Source: a bacterium (lineage in GTDB: Bacteria > Orphanbacterota > Orphanbacteria > Orphanbacterales > Orphanbacteraceae). From it: a DNA stretch of 64,000 nucleotides. The first letter of the stretch is position 1, and every line of letters starts with the position of its first letter. The stretch lies in assembly GCA_025782575.1 (NCBI GenBank), contig JALGYY010000010.1, positions 1 through 64,000 on the forward strand. Reading direction: 5' to 3'. The notes beneath the pieces are model-generated. The model had not been told where the DNA came from. It saw only the letters and a list, made by a program, of their open reading frames with translations, and did not search any database. The position numbers and the translations under genes were made by a program. Positions 18,132 to 26,600 of the stretch are shown piece by piece.

Positions 18132-19973
18132 TCATGGCATAAGCACGATCGGGTTTGAGAGAAGAATCGGGACTTTCTTGCCCTCTTCGCTTTCGTCGGG
18201 CGCGTGAACTTCCAGTCTGACAAAGCACGGTCCCGGTAGTTGGATGGTCGTACCGGAGAGCGGCCCATCCGCATCGCTTTGAATCACATATTCAACTTCA
18301 TTTGACTTTCCCCCGATTCGACCGATCACCAATCGAATCGTGGAATCAGGAGGCCTGGGACTGAGATTGATCTCAAGATCCAATTCACTCTCTGAGTAGG
18401 CCACGCGATCACCCATGCGATAGGGGCCGAGTGTGAAGTTGAACTCCCCCTGCCAGTCTTTGCCGAGCCCGAAGTAGGCGCGGCCCGCTCGCAGTCCTTC
18501 AATTAGCGCCTCGGCGCTCAGTTCGCCTGCCCAAACCCAGGTCTGGAAGTAGTTTCTGTTCTTTTCCGTGTACCACTCTGATCCGTGGGAATCAGTTGTT
18601 CCATTACCATAGAGATAGAGCCCGGAAGAAGTGAGCCGATCCCAAAGGTAAAGATGCTCCCCCAGACCGACGTATCCGCGACTGACATAGCCGACCTCCA
18701 GATAGTCGGCGCCGTATCCGCCATCCCGAGCGATCGAACCAGCCAGTGCTTCCGCGCGATGTCTACCGCCCGAAGCCCCGTTCTCAGGTAAGCCTTTCAT
18801 CGTCGCTCCGAACGGATGATTCAATGAGACAAGGCCGCCGAGCTCGTGTACTCCCGCTACCCAATCCCCGATGGGCTTATCCAGATCATCCAATTGAAAT
18901 CTTGCGGGACTCATGGATGAGTCGGGATAAAACGCGTTCAAGTGCCATCCCGGCAGAGTGTACTCGCCACCGATCTCCTGAATCACACTGTACTCTTCCT
19001 CATAGCGATCGGCGATCGCCTGGGCGCTCCGATAGGAATGAGGTAGAGCGCCGTTCTCACTGAGTATTCGAACAGCTCCGATTCCGATTCTCGATCGCGC
19101 ACCATTCCTCGCTTCCACGCCCCATTCGATCTCGCTAATTGTGCCGTCGTCTCCGTCGGGAAGAAGTATGGAATCACGGAGGAGATCGAGTCGGACGGTA
19201 GATAGCCCCGGCCGGACCGGCAATCGGACTTCAACAGCACCGGAACTCTCGACGACAGCTGACCGCTCCTGCTCCGGGCCAACCAATCGGTAGACTATCT
19301 CATACTGCACAGGCCGATCCGTGTGGTGCCATGCAAGCAGTACGCGGACATATGTACGGGCATCACCACTCGTTTCATCAAGGTCAATATCCAGCTCAAT
19401 CACCGGCACGCCTGAAAGGGGCCGGGCGAAGCTGCTGGTCCGCACTTTTTTCCTAGTGCCTTGTGGTCGGTAGGAGAGCCGCCCCCAATGGTCGGACGAT
19501 TCTTCCGACTGGAACTCACTGTACAACCAGGCATCTTGGAACCAGGCACGTCCGTGCCCACCGATCACTTCAGCAGTTAAGCGACTCGTCCCCTTGTCCC
19601 TCCGCCCCGGCGGGAGTCCCTGCAGAGACAAGCCATCCTCACTAATCTCCCCTAAGCTCGGATCGATCGTGAGCGTATCGATCATGGTGAAAATGGTCGT
19701 ATGCTCGCTCCACCAGAGGACGTCTGTAGCGTATTCCCTGGCAAACCATGTATGCCATTGCATGGACGCGGGCTTCCGAGAGCCATTGTGATTCGAGTGA
19801 GCGTGGAGGTGCATCTGGACTGAGTAGGCTTGCTCTTTGCGAACGCCGTCCTTCTCCCCGGCTGCGATTTCGGCGGTCGATGACACTTGCGGCGCGAAGC
19901 CAAGCCCCGCAACAACAGAAGCCAGCAAGACCAAAGCAGGAAAGTTTGGATGTCGTTCCATGTCATCCATCAT
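18132..19973 (-). CDS. Exported PHP/CehA-like metallohydrolase
   Basis: A 613-aa protein with an N-terminal signal-like stretch ('FPALVLLASVVAGLGFA'). The early 'MHLHAHSNHNGS' and later 'VSLNHPFGA' and 'GTTDSHGSEW' motifs fit the metal ligands of the PHP superfamily, and 'DVLWWSEHT' resembles the CehA/McbA family. A long insert between residues 105 and 330 looks like a beta domain. The start codon overlaps the stop of the upstream NUDIX-MBL gene (ATGA), so the two are probably co-translated. Expected reaction is hydrolysis of a phosphate or carbamate ester outside the cytoplasm; substrate unknown. Confidence 0.68.
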   Translation of the reverse strand: MMDDMERHPNFPALVLLASVVAGLGFAPQVSSTAEIAAGEKDGVRKEQAYSVQMHLHAHSNHNGSRKPASMQWHTWFAREYATDVLWWSEHTTIFTMIDTLTIDPSLGEISEDGLSLQGLPPGRRDKGTSRLTAEVIGGHGRAWFQDAWLYSEFQSEESSDHWGRLSYRPQGTRKKVRTSSFARPLSGVPVIELDIDLDETSGDARTYVRVLLAWHHTDRPVQYEIVYRLVGPEQERSAVVESSGAVEVRLPVRPGLSTVRLDLLRDSILLPDGDDGTISEIEWGVEARNGARSRIGIGAVRILSENGALPHSYRSAQAIADRYEEEYSVIQEIGGEYTLPGWHLNAFYPDSSMSPARFQLDDLDKPIGDWVAGVHELGGLVSLNHPFGATMKGLPENGASGGRHRAEALAGSIARDGGYGADYLEVGYVSRGYVGLGEHLYLWDRLTSSGLYLYGNGTTDSHGSEWYTEKNRNYFQTWVWAGELSAEALIEGLRAGRAYFGLGKDWQGEFNFTLGPYRMGDRVAYSESELDLEINLSPRPPDSTIRLVIGRIGGKSNEVEYVIQSDADGPLSGTTIQLPGPCFVRLEVHAPDESEEGKKVPILLSNPIVLMP

Positions 19974-21466
19974 ACAATATCACCGCCAGCCGCCCGCCAA
20001 ACATCCCCCTCCCCCCGCTGCACCTTCCCCTTCTTCTCCAGACGGATCAGGTGGGCGAGGACCGATCGCTCCGCCAGCGGATAGGTTTTCTGAGGGATAT
20101 CCTGGTACACCGTCGATACGATCGCGGCCGTGGTGAGTCGGCGCACCCCGATATCGGCATCTTCGAGCAGACTCAGGATCGCCTTCTCCCTCATCAAGCG
20201 GTGCGCGATATAGGCCTCGATCTTTCTCCCGGGATCGCCGACCACCGTGCCATGTCCGCCGATTAGCACGCGAGCGTGAAGACCTTTCAGCCTCGCAAGT
20301 GTCGCGAGATACTGGTCCATATCACCTCGAGGGGGATTGATCATGACAGTTCCATGACCGAGTACATTGTCGCCCGCAAGCAGAGTTCCCGTTTCGCTCT
20401 CATAGAACGACAGATGGCCGGGGGCATGGCCCGGCGTGTGAAGTGCCCTCAGAGACCTCGGCCGGGGTCCGTCATAGTGAAGAATCTCTTCATCATGAAT
20501 CGGCCGGTCCACATGGACTTCCCCCCGCAGAAGTAATGCCGTGGCAGGATGGGCGGCGATCGGAATCGAGAGCGCATTCTGCAGCGCCTTCGCTCCCCCC
20601 ACGTGATCGGGATGATGGTGGGTGAGCACGATCTCTTTCGGCCGGCGTCCCTCGCCCCCAAGCTCATCGAGCAGATCGAGCAGTGCCTGCTGTTCCCCCT
20701 CATCTTTCGAGCCGGGATCGATGACCGCCATCTCTCCTTCCCCGAACAGAATCGTGTTGGTGTGTGTGTGCGGGGGGAGTGTGCTCGTTTCAATCGGAAA
20801 CACGATCATGCCCTGGCGAATTTCGATCCGCCTGGAAGGTGTCCGGCGTGATCCCGGAACGCGCGTCGCCGCCGCCCGGCACTCTTCGAGCGTTCCGGTA
20901 CCCTCTGCGGCGCGGAGCATGTTCAAGGTCGGCGGGACCAGGAGGATGTCGTGCTCCCGCCATCTCCGAATCGCCTCTCCCGGTGCGATCCATTCGGCCC
21001 CGACGATTTCAGGTGAGATCGGCCCGGGCTGGTACTCCCGGTTCACATCGGCCAGAAAAAAGAAGGTGTCGAAGCGACGCTCTGAAAAAGCAGGAGTGAG
21101 CCACACTCCGGCGTCAACCAGACGTTCCGTAGCGAGGCGTTTCCCTAGCTCACGAAGCCCTTTTCTGAAATCAATCTCCCCCGCTTCAACATCAGCATAG
21201 AGCCGGGCCGCTTCTCCCGGTGTCGACTCCGGCTCGGTGAGCAGAATCCCGGTCTCCTCGAAAAGCTCCCTCAGGGCGCCCGCTCGAGTACCTCCGTCGG
21301 CCGGTCCTTTGGCAGGCAGAGCATCGTCCCCCGGGTCGACTACGCCCCCGGGAAATCCGTGAAATCCGCCGAGGAAGGGCTGAGCCGGTGCCCGCTCGAT
21401 CATCAGGAGACGATTCTCAGACCTGAGAACCACTGTGGAGGCCTTTCTAGGCTGTTTCTGCGCCAT
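19970..21466 (-). CDS. NUDIX hydrolase fused to LACTB2-like metallo-beta-lactamase
   Basis: A 498-aa two-domain protein. Residues 1-210 form a NUDIX domain with 'GGFHGFPGGVVDPGDD' and 'RELFEETGILL'; the long spacer between the two halves recalls the NUDT7/NUDT19 CoA pyrophosphatases. From about residue 225 comes a metallo-beta-lactamase domain with 'LTHHHPDHVGG', 'HTPGHAPGHLSF', 'LLAGDNVLGHG' and 'LIGGHGTVV', then a C-terminal winged helix as in LACTB2. I use the ATG at 21466; the longer frame begins with TTG at 21496. It overlaps the PHP-like gene by four bases. A role in nucleotide/CoA or RNA clean-up is only a guess. Confidence 0.82.
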   Translation of the reverse strand: MAQKQPRKASTVVLRSENRLLMIERAPAQPFLGGFHGFPGGVVDPGDDALPAKGPADGGTRAGALRELFEETGILLTEPESTPGEAARLYADVEAGEIDFRKGLRELGKRLATERLVDAGVWLTPAFSERRFDTFFFLADVNREYQPGPISPEIVGAEWIAPGEAIRRWREHDILLVPPTLNMLRAAEGTGTLEECRAAATRVPGSRRTPSRRIEIRQGMIVFPIETSTLPPHTHTNTILFGEGEMAVIDPGSKDEGEQQALLDLLDELGGEGRRPKEIVLTHHHPDHVGGAKALQNALSIPIAAHPATALLLRGEVHVDRPIHDEEILHYDGPRPRSLRALHTPGHAPGHLSFYESETGTLLAGDNVLGHGTVMINPPRGDMDQYLATLARLKGLHARVLIGGHGTVVGDPGRKIEAYIAHRLMREKAILSLLEDADIGVRRLTTAAIVSTVYQDIPQKTYPLAERSVLAHLIRLEKKGKVQRGEGDVWRAAGGDIV

Positions 21467-21590
21467 TTTACCTGCCTGTCGGGCGAATTGCCCCAATACC
21501 CCGATTGCAATATCCTATTTACAATCTGAGTGGAATATTTGCAATCGCCAACAAAAATTGCCAATCTTCGCCCAATGGGGGCGCCAAGAG

Positions 21591-21619
21591 TTGACACGCC
21601 TAACCTGTTTACTGACAAT
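21591..21619 (+). promoter_or_regulatory. Candidate sigma-70 promoter upstream of the ncRNA/ispH
   Basis: TTGACA (21591-21596) and GACAAT (21614-21619) are separated by exactly 17 bases. A transcript from here would run through the sigma-54 promoter and end at the terminator at 21923-21952, unless read-through into ispH occurs. Confidence 0.4.
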
Positions 21620-21655
21620 GCATTAAACATCAAACCGGGAATCGGGTTCCCACCC

Positions 21656-21671
21656 GCCAACCACTGTTGGC
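21656..21671. promoter_or_regulatory. Dyad GCCAAC-N4-GTTGGC, possible activator site
   Basis: Perfect 6-bp arms around a 4-base centre, about 130 bases upstream of the sigma-54 -24 element. That is the usual distance for an enhancer-binding protein site. Half-site copies of GCCAA lie further upstream. It could instead control the NUDIX-MBL gene or simply be part of a folded RNA. Confidence 0.35.
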
Positions 21672-21792
21672 ACTCCTGGGCTGAACCGACGGTACTACCT
21701 GCGGGGGCGCGCATCACCACTCTCTCCCCTAACAACACTCAAATCAAGACGTTCTGATGGCTATCCGTCACTATCCTGAACGCTTCCCCAGC

Positions 21793-21809
21793 TTGGCACG
21801 ACGGTTGCT
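21793..21809 (+). promoter_or_regulatory. Sigma-54 (-24/-12) promoter
   Basis: The site TTGGCACGACGGTTGCT matches the sigma-54 consensus YTGGCACG-N4-TTGCW at every defined position, with exactly ten bases between the GG (21795-21796) and the GC (21807-21808). Transcription should start near 21820. It sits in a non-coding gap in the right direction for the small RNA and terminator that follow. Confidence 0.75.
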
Positions 21810-21819
21810 CTACACAAGG

Positions 21820-21952
21820 CCCGAGGCCGAACGGGAGACCGGCCTTCTGGATTGCCTCGGCACTCAGTCGTCGCCTGCCTCAATGGGGGAGCGTGAGGGG
21901 GCGGCGACCCGCCGAGGATTTTGGAGGAACCTTTGGGTTCCTCCATTTTTTT
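21820..21952 (+). ncRNA. Candidate sigma-54-driven structured small RNA
   Basis: A roughly 133-nt transcript is predicted between the -24/-12 promoter and a strong terminator. Its core is one long interrupted hairpin: 21855-21861 pairs with 21911-21917 (7 bp), 21867-21875 with 21900-21908 (9 bp, one G-U) and 21878-21882 with 21894-21898 (5 bp), closing on an 11-base G-rich loop. A short 5' stem (CCCG/CGGG) and the terminator stem complete it. It does not resemble tmRNA, RNase P RNA or SRP RNA as far as I can see. It could be an independent sRNA or a 5' attenuator of ispH, which starts 75 bases downstream. Prediction by eye only. Confidence 0.55.
21923..21952 (+). terminator. Rho-independent terminator
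   Basis: GGAGGAACC (21923-21931), a 4-base loop and GGTTCCTCC (21936-21944) form a perfect 9-bp stem followed by A and seven Ts. It ends the predicted small RNA and lies 75 bases before the ispH start. Confidence 0.85.
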
Positions 21953-22026
21953 GTTTACCACCCCCCCATCTGTCGATTCGCATTATACTCCTTAGACCAC
22001 ACGAGGGACGAGGGGGGAAACGGAAC

Positions 22027-23247
22027 TTGTCAGGCCAGATCAATCGCGCACCATCCAAGGGCATCCGGAAGGACATCGGTGCTCTCCTGGATACCGATTT
22101 CAGCTCGAGCCTCATCTCTTTTCTTCGAGCCACGGGATATGAGTACCGTAACGGGAACACTCATATCAAGCTGGCCGCCGAGTTCGGGTTTTGCTACGGC
22201 GTGGACCGCGCCGTCGAGTATGCATTCGCTGCGCGGCACCGCTACCCGGACAGGTCCATCTGGCTGACCGGCGAGATCATCCATAACCCCAGAGTGAACA
22301 GCAGGCTTCGCGAAATGGGCATCCAGTTCCTTCCCGAGACCGGCACTCGGGAAGAGCGATTCCGCTCTCTCTCGAAAGGGGACGTGATTCTCATCCCCGC
22401 GTTCGGGGCCGATGCCGGAGAGATGACCTATTTTCTGAATCAGGGCTACGAGATTATCGACACCACATGCGGTTCCGTCCTGAATGTATGGAAACGGGTC
22501 CGCCACTATGCGAAAGAGAACTTCACTTCTATCGTGCACGGCAAGTTCGATCACGAAGAAACGCGCGCTACCTGCTCGCAGGTGACCGCCGCCAATCCGG
22601 AGAGTCACTTTCTGGTCGTTCTCGACATGGATCAAGCACTCGAACTCGCCCAATTCATCGAGTCGGATGATTTCAGCCGTTTTGGCGAGATCTTTCCTCA
22701 GGGCGCGATGAGCGATGGTCTCGATCCGGTTCGCCATCTCACCCGGGTGGGCCTCGCCAATCAGACCACCATGCTCGAATCGGAGAGCCGGGCGATTCAG
22801 GATGTGATCCGCCGGGCAATGGAAAAGCGGTTCGGCATGGATAACATCGCCGAGCACATCATGGCGTTCGACACGATCTGCAGCGCCACCGAGGACCGCC
22901 AGCGGGCGGTCAAGGCACTCCTCACCGAAGGGGTGGACATGATGATCGTGATCGGCGGATATAACAGCTCCAATACGGGCCACCTGCTGGAGATTGCAGA
23001 CCAAGCCGTGCCCGCCTATCACATCGAGTCGACCGATTGTCTGCTTGATGCAAAACGGATTCTCGCCAAGCCCCTCGGCGAGGAACCGATTGAGATGGTC
23101 GACTGGCTCCCCGAAGACAAGATAACGATTGGGGTTACCGGCGGTGCTTCTACGCCCGACTCCGTAGTGGGCCGGGTGATTGCCAGGCTCTTCGAGCTTC
23201 GCGGCGCCGACCTACCCACCCAAAAAGAAATCGACGCCGCGACTTAG
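22027..23247 (+). CDS. ispH: 4-hydroxy-3-methylbut-2-enyl diphosphate reductase
   Basis: Last enzyme of the MEP isoprenoid pathway, an Fe-S reductase that makes IPP and DMAPP from HMBPP. The three cluster cysteines are visible: Cys56 in 'FGFCYGVDRAVE', Cys148 in 'IDTTCGSVLNVWKRV' and Cys285 in 'FDTICSATEDRQ'. At about 406 aa it is the long form seen in cyanobacteria, plants and some candidate phyla, not the 315-aa E. coli type. I place the start at TTG 22027, behind an AGGGGGG stretch; the frame stays open to 21757 but that part encodes the terminator hairpin and has no ribosome site. The pathway partner ispG lies at 44.7 kb. Confidence 0.9.
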   Translation: MSGQINRAPSKGIRKDIGALLDTDFSSSLISFLRATGYEYRNGNTHIKLAAEFGFCYGVDRAVEYAFAARHRYPDRSIWLTGEIIHNPRVNSRLREMGIQFLPETGTREERFRSLSKGDVILIPAFGADAGEMTYFLNQGYEIIDTTCGSVLNVWKRVRHYAKENFTSIVHGKFDHEETRATCSQVTAANPESHFLVVLDMDQALELAQFIESDDFSRFGEIFPQGAMSDGLDPVRHLTRVGLANQTTMLESESRAIQDVIRRAMEKRFGMDNIAEHIMAFDTICSATEDRQRAVKALLTEGVDMMIVIGGYNSSNTGHLLEIADQAVPAYHIESTDCLLDAKRILAKPLGEEPIEMVDWLPEDKITIGVTGGASTPDSVVGRVIARLFELRGADLPTQKEIDAAT

Positions 23248-23393
23248 GCCAACGGTGCTCGCGCCAGGCTCCCCAGGCTGTTACCCAAATACCGCAGTGA
23301 ATGGTTGAGCGACAAATCGCTCTCGAATTGAGAGTCAGGTTTACATAATCTGGCACGAGGGCAATAAAGCCACATCTCTAACCCGCATTTCCC

Positions 23394-23613
23394 CTCAGCG
23401 CAGCCCCTTGGGGGGGATCATCCAGGAGAATTAACGAGACGAGGCCGGCGGACCCGAAGAAGCGGAGCATTGAAAATGGGCAGGGTTAATCAGGCCCTGC
23501 CCATTTTGGTGCGAAGATTATTTGGGCCGGCCGAGCGAGTGAGGCGAGGGGCGACGGTCAGGAGCCCCGGAGCCGGCTCCTGGTGATCTCCCCCCAAGGG
23601 GGCTGCGCGGCAG
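23394..23613. repeat. Nested palindromic repeat, copy 1
   Basis: Three concentric inverted repeats occupy this intergenic space. The outer arms 23394-23428 and 23577-23613 are imperfect reverse complements of about 35 bases. A shell follows: 23428-23455 on the left and 23524-23570 on the right, both nearly identical to copy 2 at 33.8 kb. The core hairpin pairs 23473-23485 with 23495-23507 (13 bp, 9-base loop) and ends in TTTT, so it can work as a terminator for either convergent neighbour, ispH or the tricorn-like gene. The rest of the 23248-23651 gap holds no gene. Confidence 0.75.
23473..23507. terminator. Bidirectional terminator hairpin in repeat core
   Basis: AAAATGGGCAGGG and its exact reverse complement flank a 9-base loop. 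The stem carries A-runs on the left and T-runs on the right, the layout of a terminator acting in both directions between convergent genes. Confidence 0.65.
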
Positions 23614-23651
23614 CGGGATTCCCCGGGGCTGCGCGGCAACGGCGCCACTCT

Positions 23652-26600
23652 CTACTCAGGCAGCCTCTTCATCAGCTCTTCCACCGCTTTCTCGAGCTGC
23701 GGATCGCGCCCCTCCATCCAATCGAGGTAATCGTTCTCTACGTGGAAGTCCGGTTTCCGGCCGTCGTTCTCCAGGTTGCCACCGTTTACATCGTAAGCAC
23801 CCCACGACGGTTTCCGGAACGACGACCCATCGAGAAGACGCAGGTTGCTCGTTCCGATTACCGCCCCCGCAGTGGGAATCCCGATAATCGGTCCGATATC
23901 CAGCTCCCGAAATCCTTCTGCAAAAATCTCGGCGTTGGAGTAGGAATGATTGTTAATCAACAGAGAGGTCGGTTTTTCGTATCCGTAGGATCGCATCTTC
24001 GTTTCCGATGTCATCGGTTTGCCGCGGAAATTGCGAAGCAGGAAGGGCTCACGATCGATGATGCCCAACAGATGGACGGCAATGCTCCCCCCCCCGTTGT
24101 ATCGCACGTCGAGGACCGCTCCCTCTTTCCTGTCCGCCATCGTGACCAGCTCTCTCTTGAACTGCTCCAGATTCCCGCGTCCCATCGCTCGTATGTGCAG
24201 ATACGCCAGCCGGCCGCCGCTCAACTCATCCACCATCTTACGGCGTTCGCTCACCCAGCTCTCATAGCGAAGGCTGACGATCTCCGGCCGTGTGACCGGC
24301 TTGATCCGTACCACGCGCGAATTCTTGCCTGCCGTCGTCCGGGCGACCTCCACTTCGACACGCTTCCCTACTTTGCGATTCAGGAGTTCGTTCAGATTGA
24401 CGGCCCGGCCCAGTCGAACGCCGTCAACCGATATCAGGTACTCTCCCGCATCGATCCGCGATTCATCGAGATCGGCCGGACTCCCCGTCAACACGGACTC
24501 GACCAGGAACGCTCCCTCACTTTCGAGAAGGGCGCCGTCGAACTGCACCCCGAGCCGGCCGGTGAAATTGCCGACTCCCGCGCCAGGCAAGCTGTAGTTC
24601 AAATGTGAAGCGTTCAGCTCACCGATCATCATCCGCATGAGGGTCTGGTAATCCAGGGCGGCGCGGATATGGGGCAGAATGGCCGCGTACTTCTTACGCA
24701 CACTCTCCCAGGAGACGCCATGGAACCCGGGATCATAAAACTGGTCGTTCAAGAGCGACCAGGCCTCCGCGAACATCTGGTTTCTATCCGCTGCCAGATC
24801 AATGGTCATTTCCGCTTCAAACTCGAGAGACTCTTTTTCCCCTCCCGATACGTTGACAGACTTGATGCTGCCGCTCTCGAGATACCAGACGCGGTCACCC
24901 ACGATCTGAAGGCGGCTCTTCTGTTTTTCCGATGTCGTGAGCTGAGTGAGTTCCCGTTCTTCCGCATCCTCATCGGCGGGATACGACCAGAGATCGTGTT
25001 TACCGCTCCCGAGTACATCGGCGACAAAGATGATCTGCTCGCTGTCTTCCGAAAACACCGGCGAGAACTCCTGGCTGGCCAGCTGGGGAAACGCCCGCGC
25101 TCTCCGGTCGATGCGATCGAAGTCGATCACCACCGGCTCCGTTATTTCTTCTTTCTTTCCGTCTTTCCCGTCGTCGTCATCCTCTTCGCTTTCATCCTCG
25201 ACGTAGAGGGAGTCGATGCCGTCTTCATCGAACTCGGGCTTTCGATCGCGAAGGAGAACCCGATAGGTGTCTGCGTTGTCATGGAATGAGGATGTGAAGT
25301 AGATGTACTCACCGTCAGGCGACCAGACCGGTCGATCGTTGTATCGCGAAATGTAAGAGACCGTTTCGTCAGTGCCGTCCTCGATGTTTCGTACTCGAAT
25401 GTCCGAGTGAAAGTCGCCGGCATAGGCCGCATAGGCGATCCACCTGGAGTCGGGCGACCAGGAGAAGTGACGACCGTCCCCTTCGAGCCGGAAATCCAGA
25501 AAATCCGCCTCGATCACGACGATCTCCTGCTTCCCTTCAGCGTCGACCACGATGATGTGATCGTCGCCACTGTAGTAGGCGACCATTTCCCCGTCCGGCG
25601 AAGGGAGGGCGTGCGATTCATTCCGGTCCGTGGCAATAAATACTTCTTCGTCACCTGTACGGGTATCGCAAACATAGATGTCGAGAGAGCCGCTTCGATC
25701 GGATGTGTAGAAGACGCGCCGCGAATCAGGAAGCCACTGCACATCTCTCTCCCGCCAGGGGGAACGACTCACCCGGCGTGCATGACCACCATCTTCGGCA
25801 CCTGTAACGAACAGCTCACCGTGCACAACGAACGCCACTTTTTTCTTGTCAGGGGAGACGCGGTACTCGGAAGCGTCCCCCTTGAATGTCTTGTGCTCGA
25901 CGGTGCTGATCTTGCTCTCAGTCGAACAGTTGATAAGGACTCGCTCCGGCTCTCCGCCGACGAGCGGCATCGTCCAGATACCGAAATCACAGCTGAAAGT
26001 GAGCATCTCGCTCTGCTCAGAGAGGGAGAGCCAGTTTACGTCTTCATCGAAGTGAGTGAGTTGAACGACATTCTCCCCGTTCGACGACATTCTGAAAATG
26101 TTGTATGCGCCCGACCGACCCGACACGAAGTAGATCTGATCGGCAGCCGGCGAAAAATGGGGCCAGAGATCATGGACTTCGTTTCTGGTCAGGCGGGTCG
26201 GTCGGAGACCGTTCGTGGTGAATTCAGCGATGTAGATTTCCGAGGCGTCCGACGAGTGAAAGTTTCGGCGTTGCCAGCCGGTAGTGCACCTGTTGTCGTT
26301 GTAGAGGAGCAGGCGGCCGTCGTACGAAAGATCGGCGAATGCCTCCCGCTCGAGAAAAAAGCCTGATACCTGAACCGGCATTCCGCCGGCAACCGGAACG
26401 AGCCAGAGATCTTCCGATCCCCCCCGGCGGCTCTCGAAGAGAATCTGCATACCGTCGGCAGTCCAGTCGCGAGGCATATCGGTGTTCGAATGGAATGTTA
26501 ACTGCCGTGCCCGGCCTCCCCCGACCGGGACAACCCAGACATCGAAATTCCCTTCCCGATCCGATGCGAACGCCAGTCGGGCCCCGTCCGGCGACCAGAC

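Larger units (their letters stand above)
21467..22026. other. 560-bp divergent region between NUDIX-MBL gene and ispH
   Basis: The region holds several copies of GCCAA (21547, 21560, 21583, 21656), a dyad GCCAAC-N4-GTTGGC (21656-21671), a dyad GGGAA-N5-TTCCC (21637-21651), a sigma-70-like promoter (21591-21619), a sigma-54 promoter (21793-21809) and a structured transcript with terminator (21820-21952). On the minus strand TTGCAA-17-TAAATA at 21544-21516 is a weak candidate promoter for the NUDIX-MBL gene. An in-frame ORF extension of ispH crosses the whole RNA and is unlikely to be translated. Confidence 0.55.

Noticed and set aside
21757-22026. In-frame N-terminal extension of ispH from an ATG at 21757
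   Set aside because: It lacks a ribosome site, gives Cys/Pro-rich unlikely sequence, and would have to be translated through the terminator hairpin and the predicted RNA.
22030-23022. 330-aa ORF antisense to ispH
   Set aside because: IspH motifs and Fe-S cysteines on the other strand settle the coding strand.
23349-23370. TGGCACGAG as a further sigma-54 element
   Set aside because: The -12 half (TTGC at the right distance) is missing.
25407-26366. Long ORF (319 aa) antisense to the tricorn-like gene
   Set aside because: It mirrors the codon structure of the minus-strand gene, which has clear domains and a signal peptide; the ORF product matches nothing I know.
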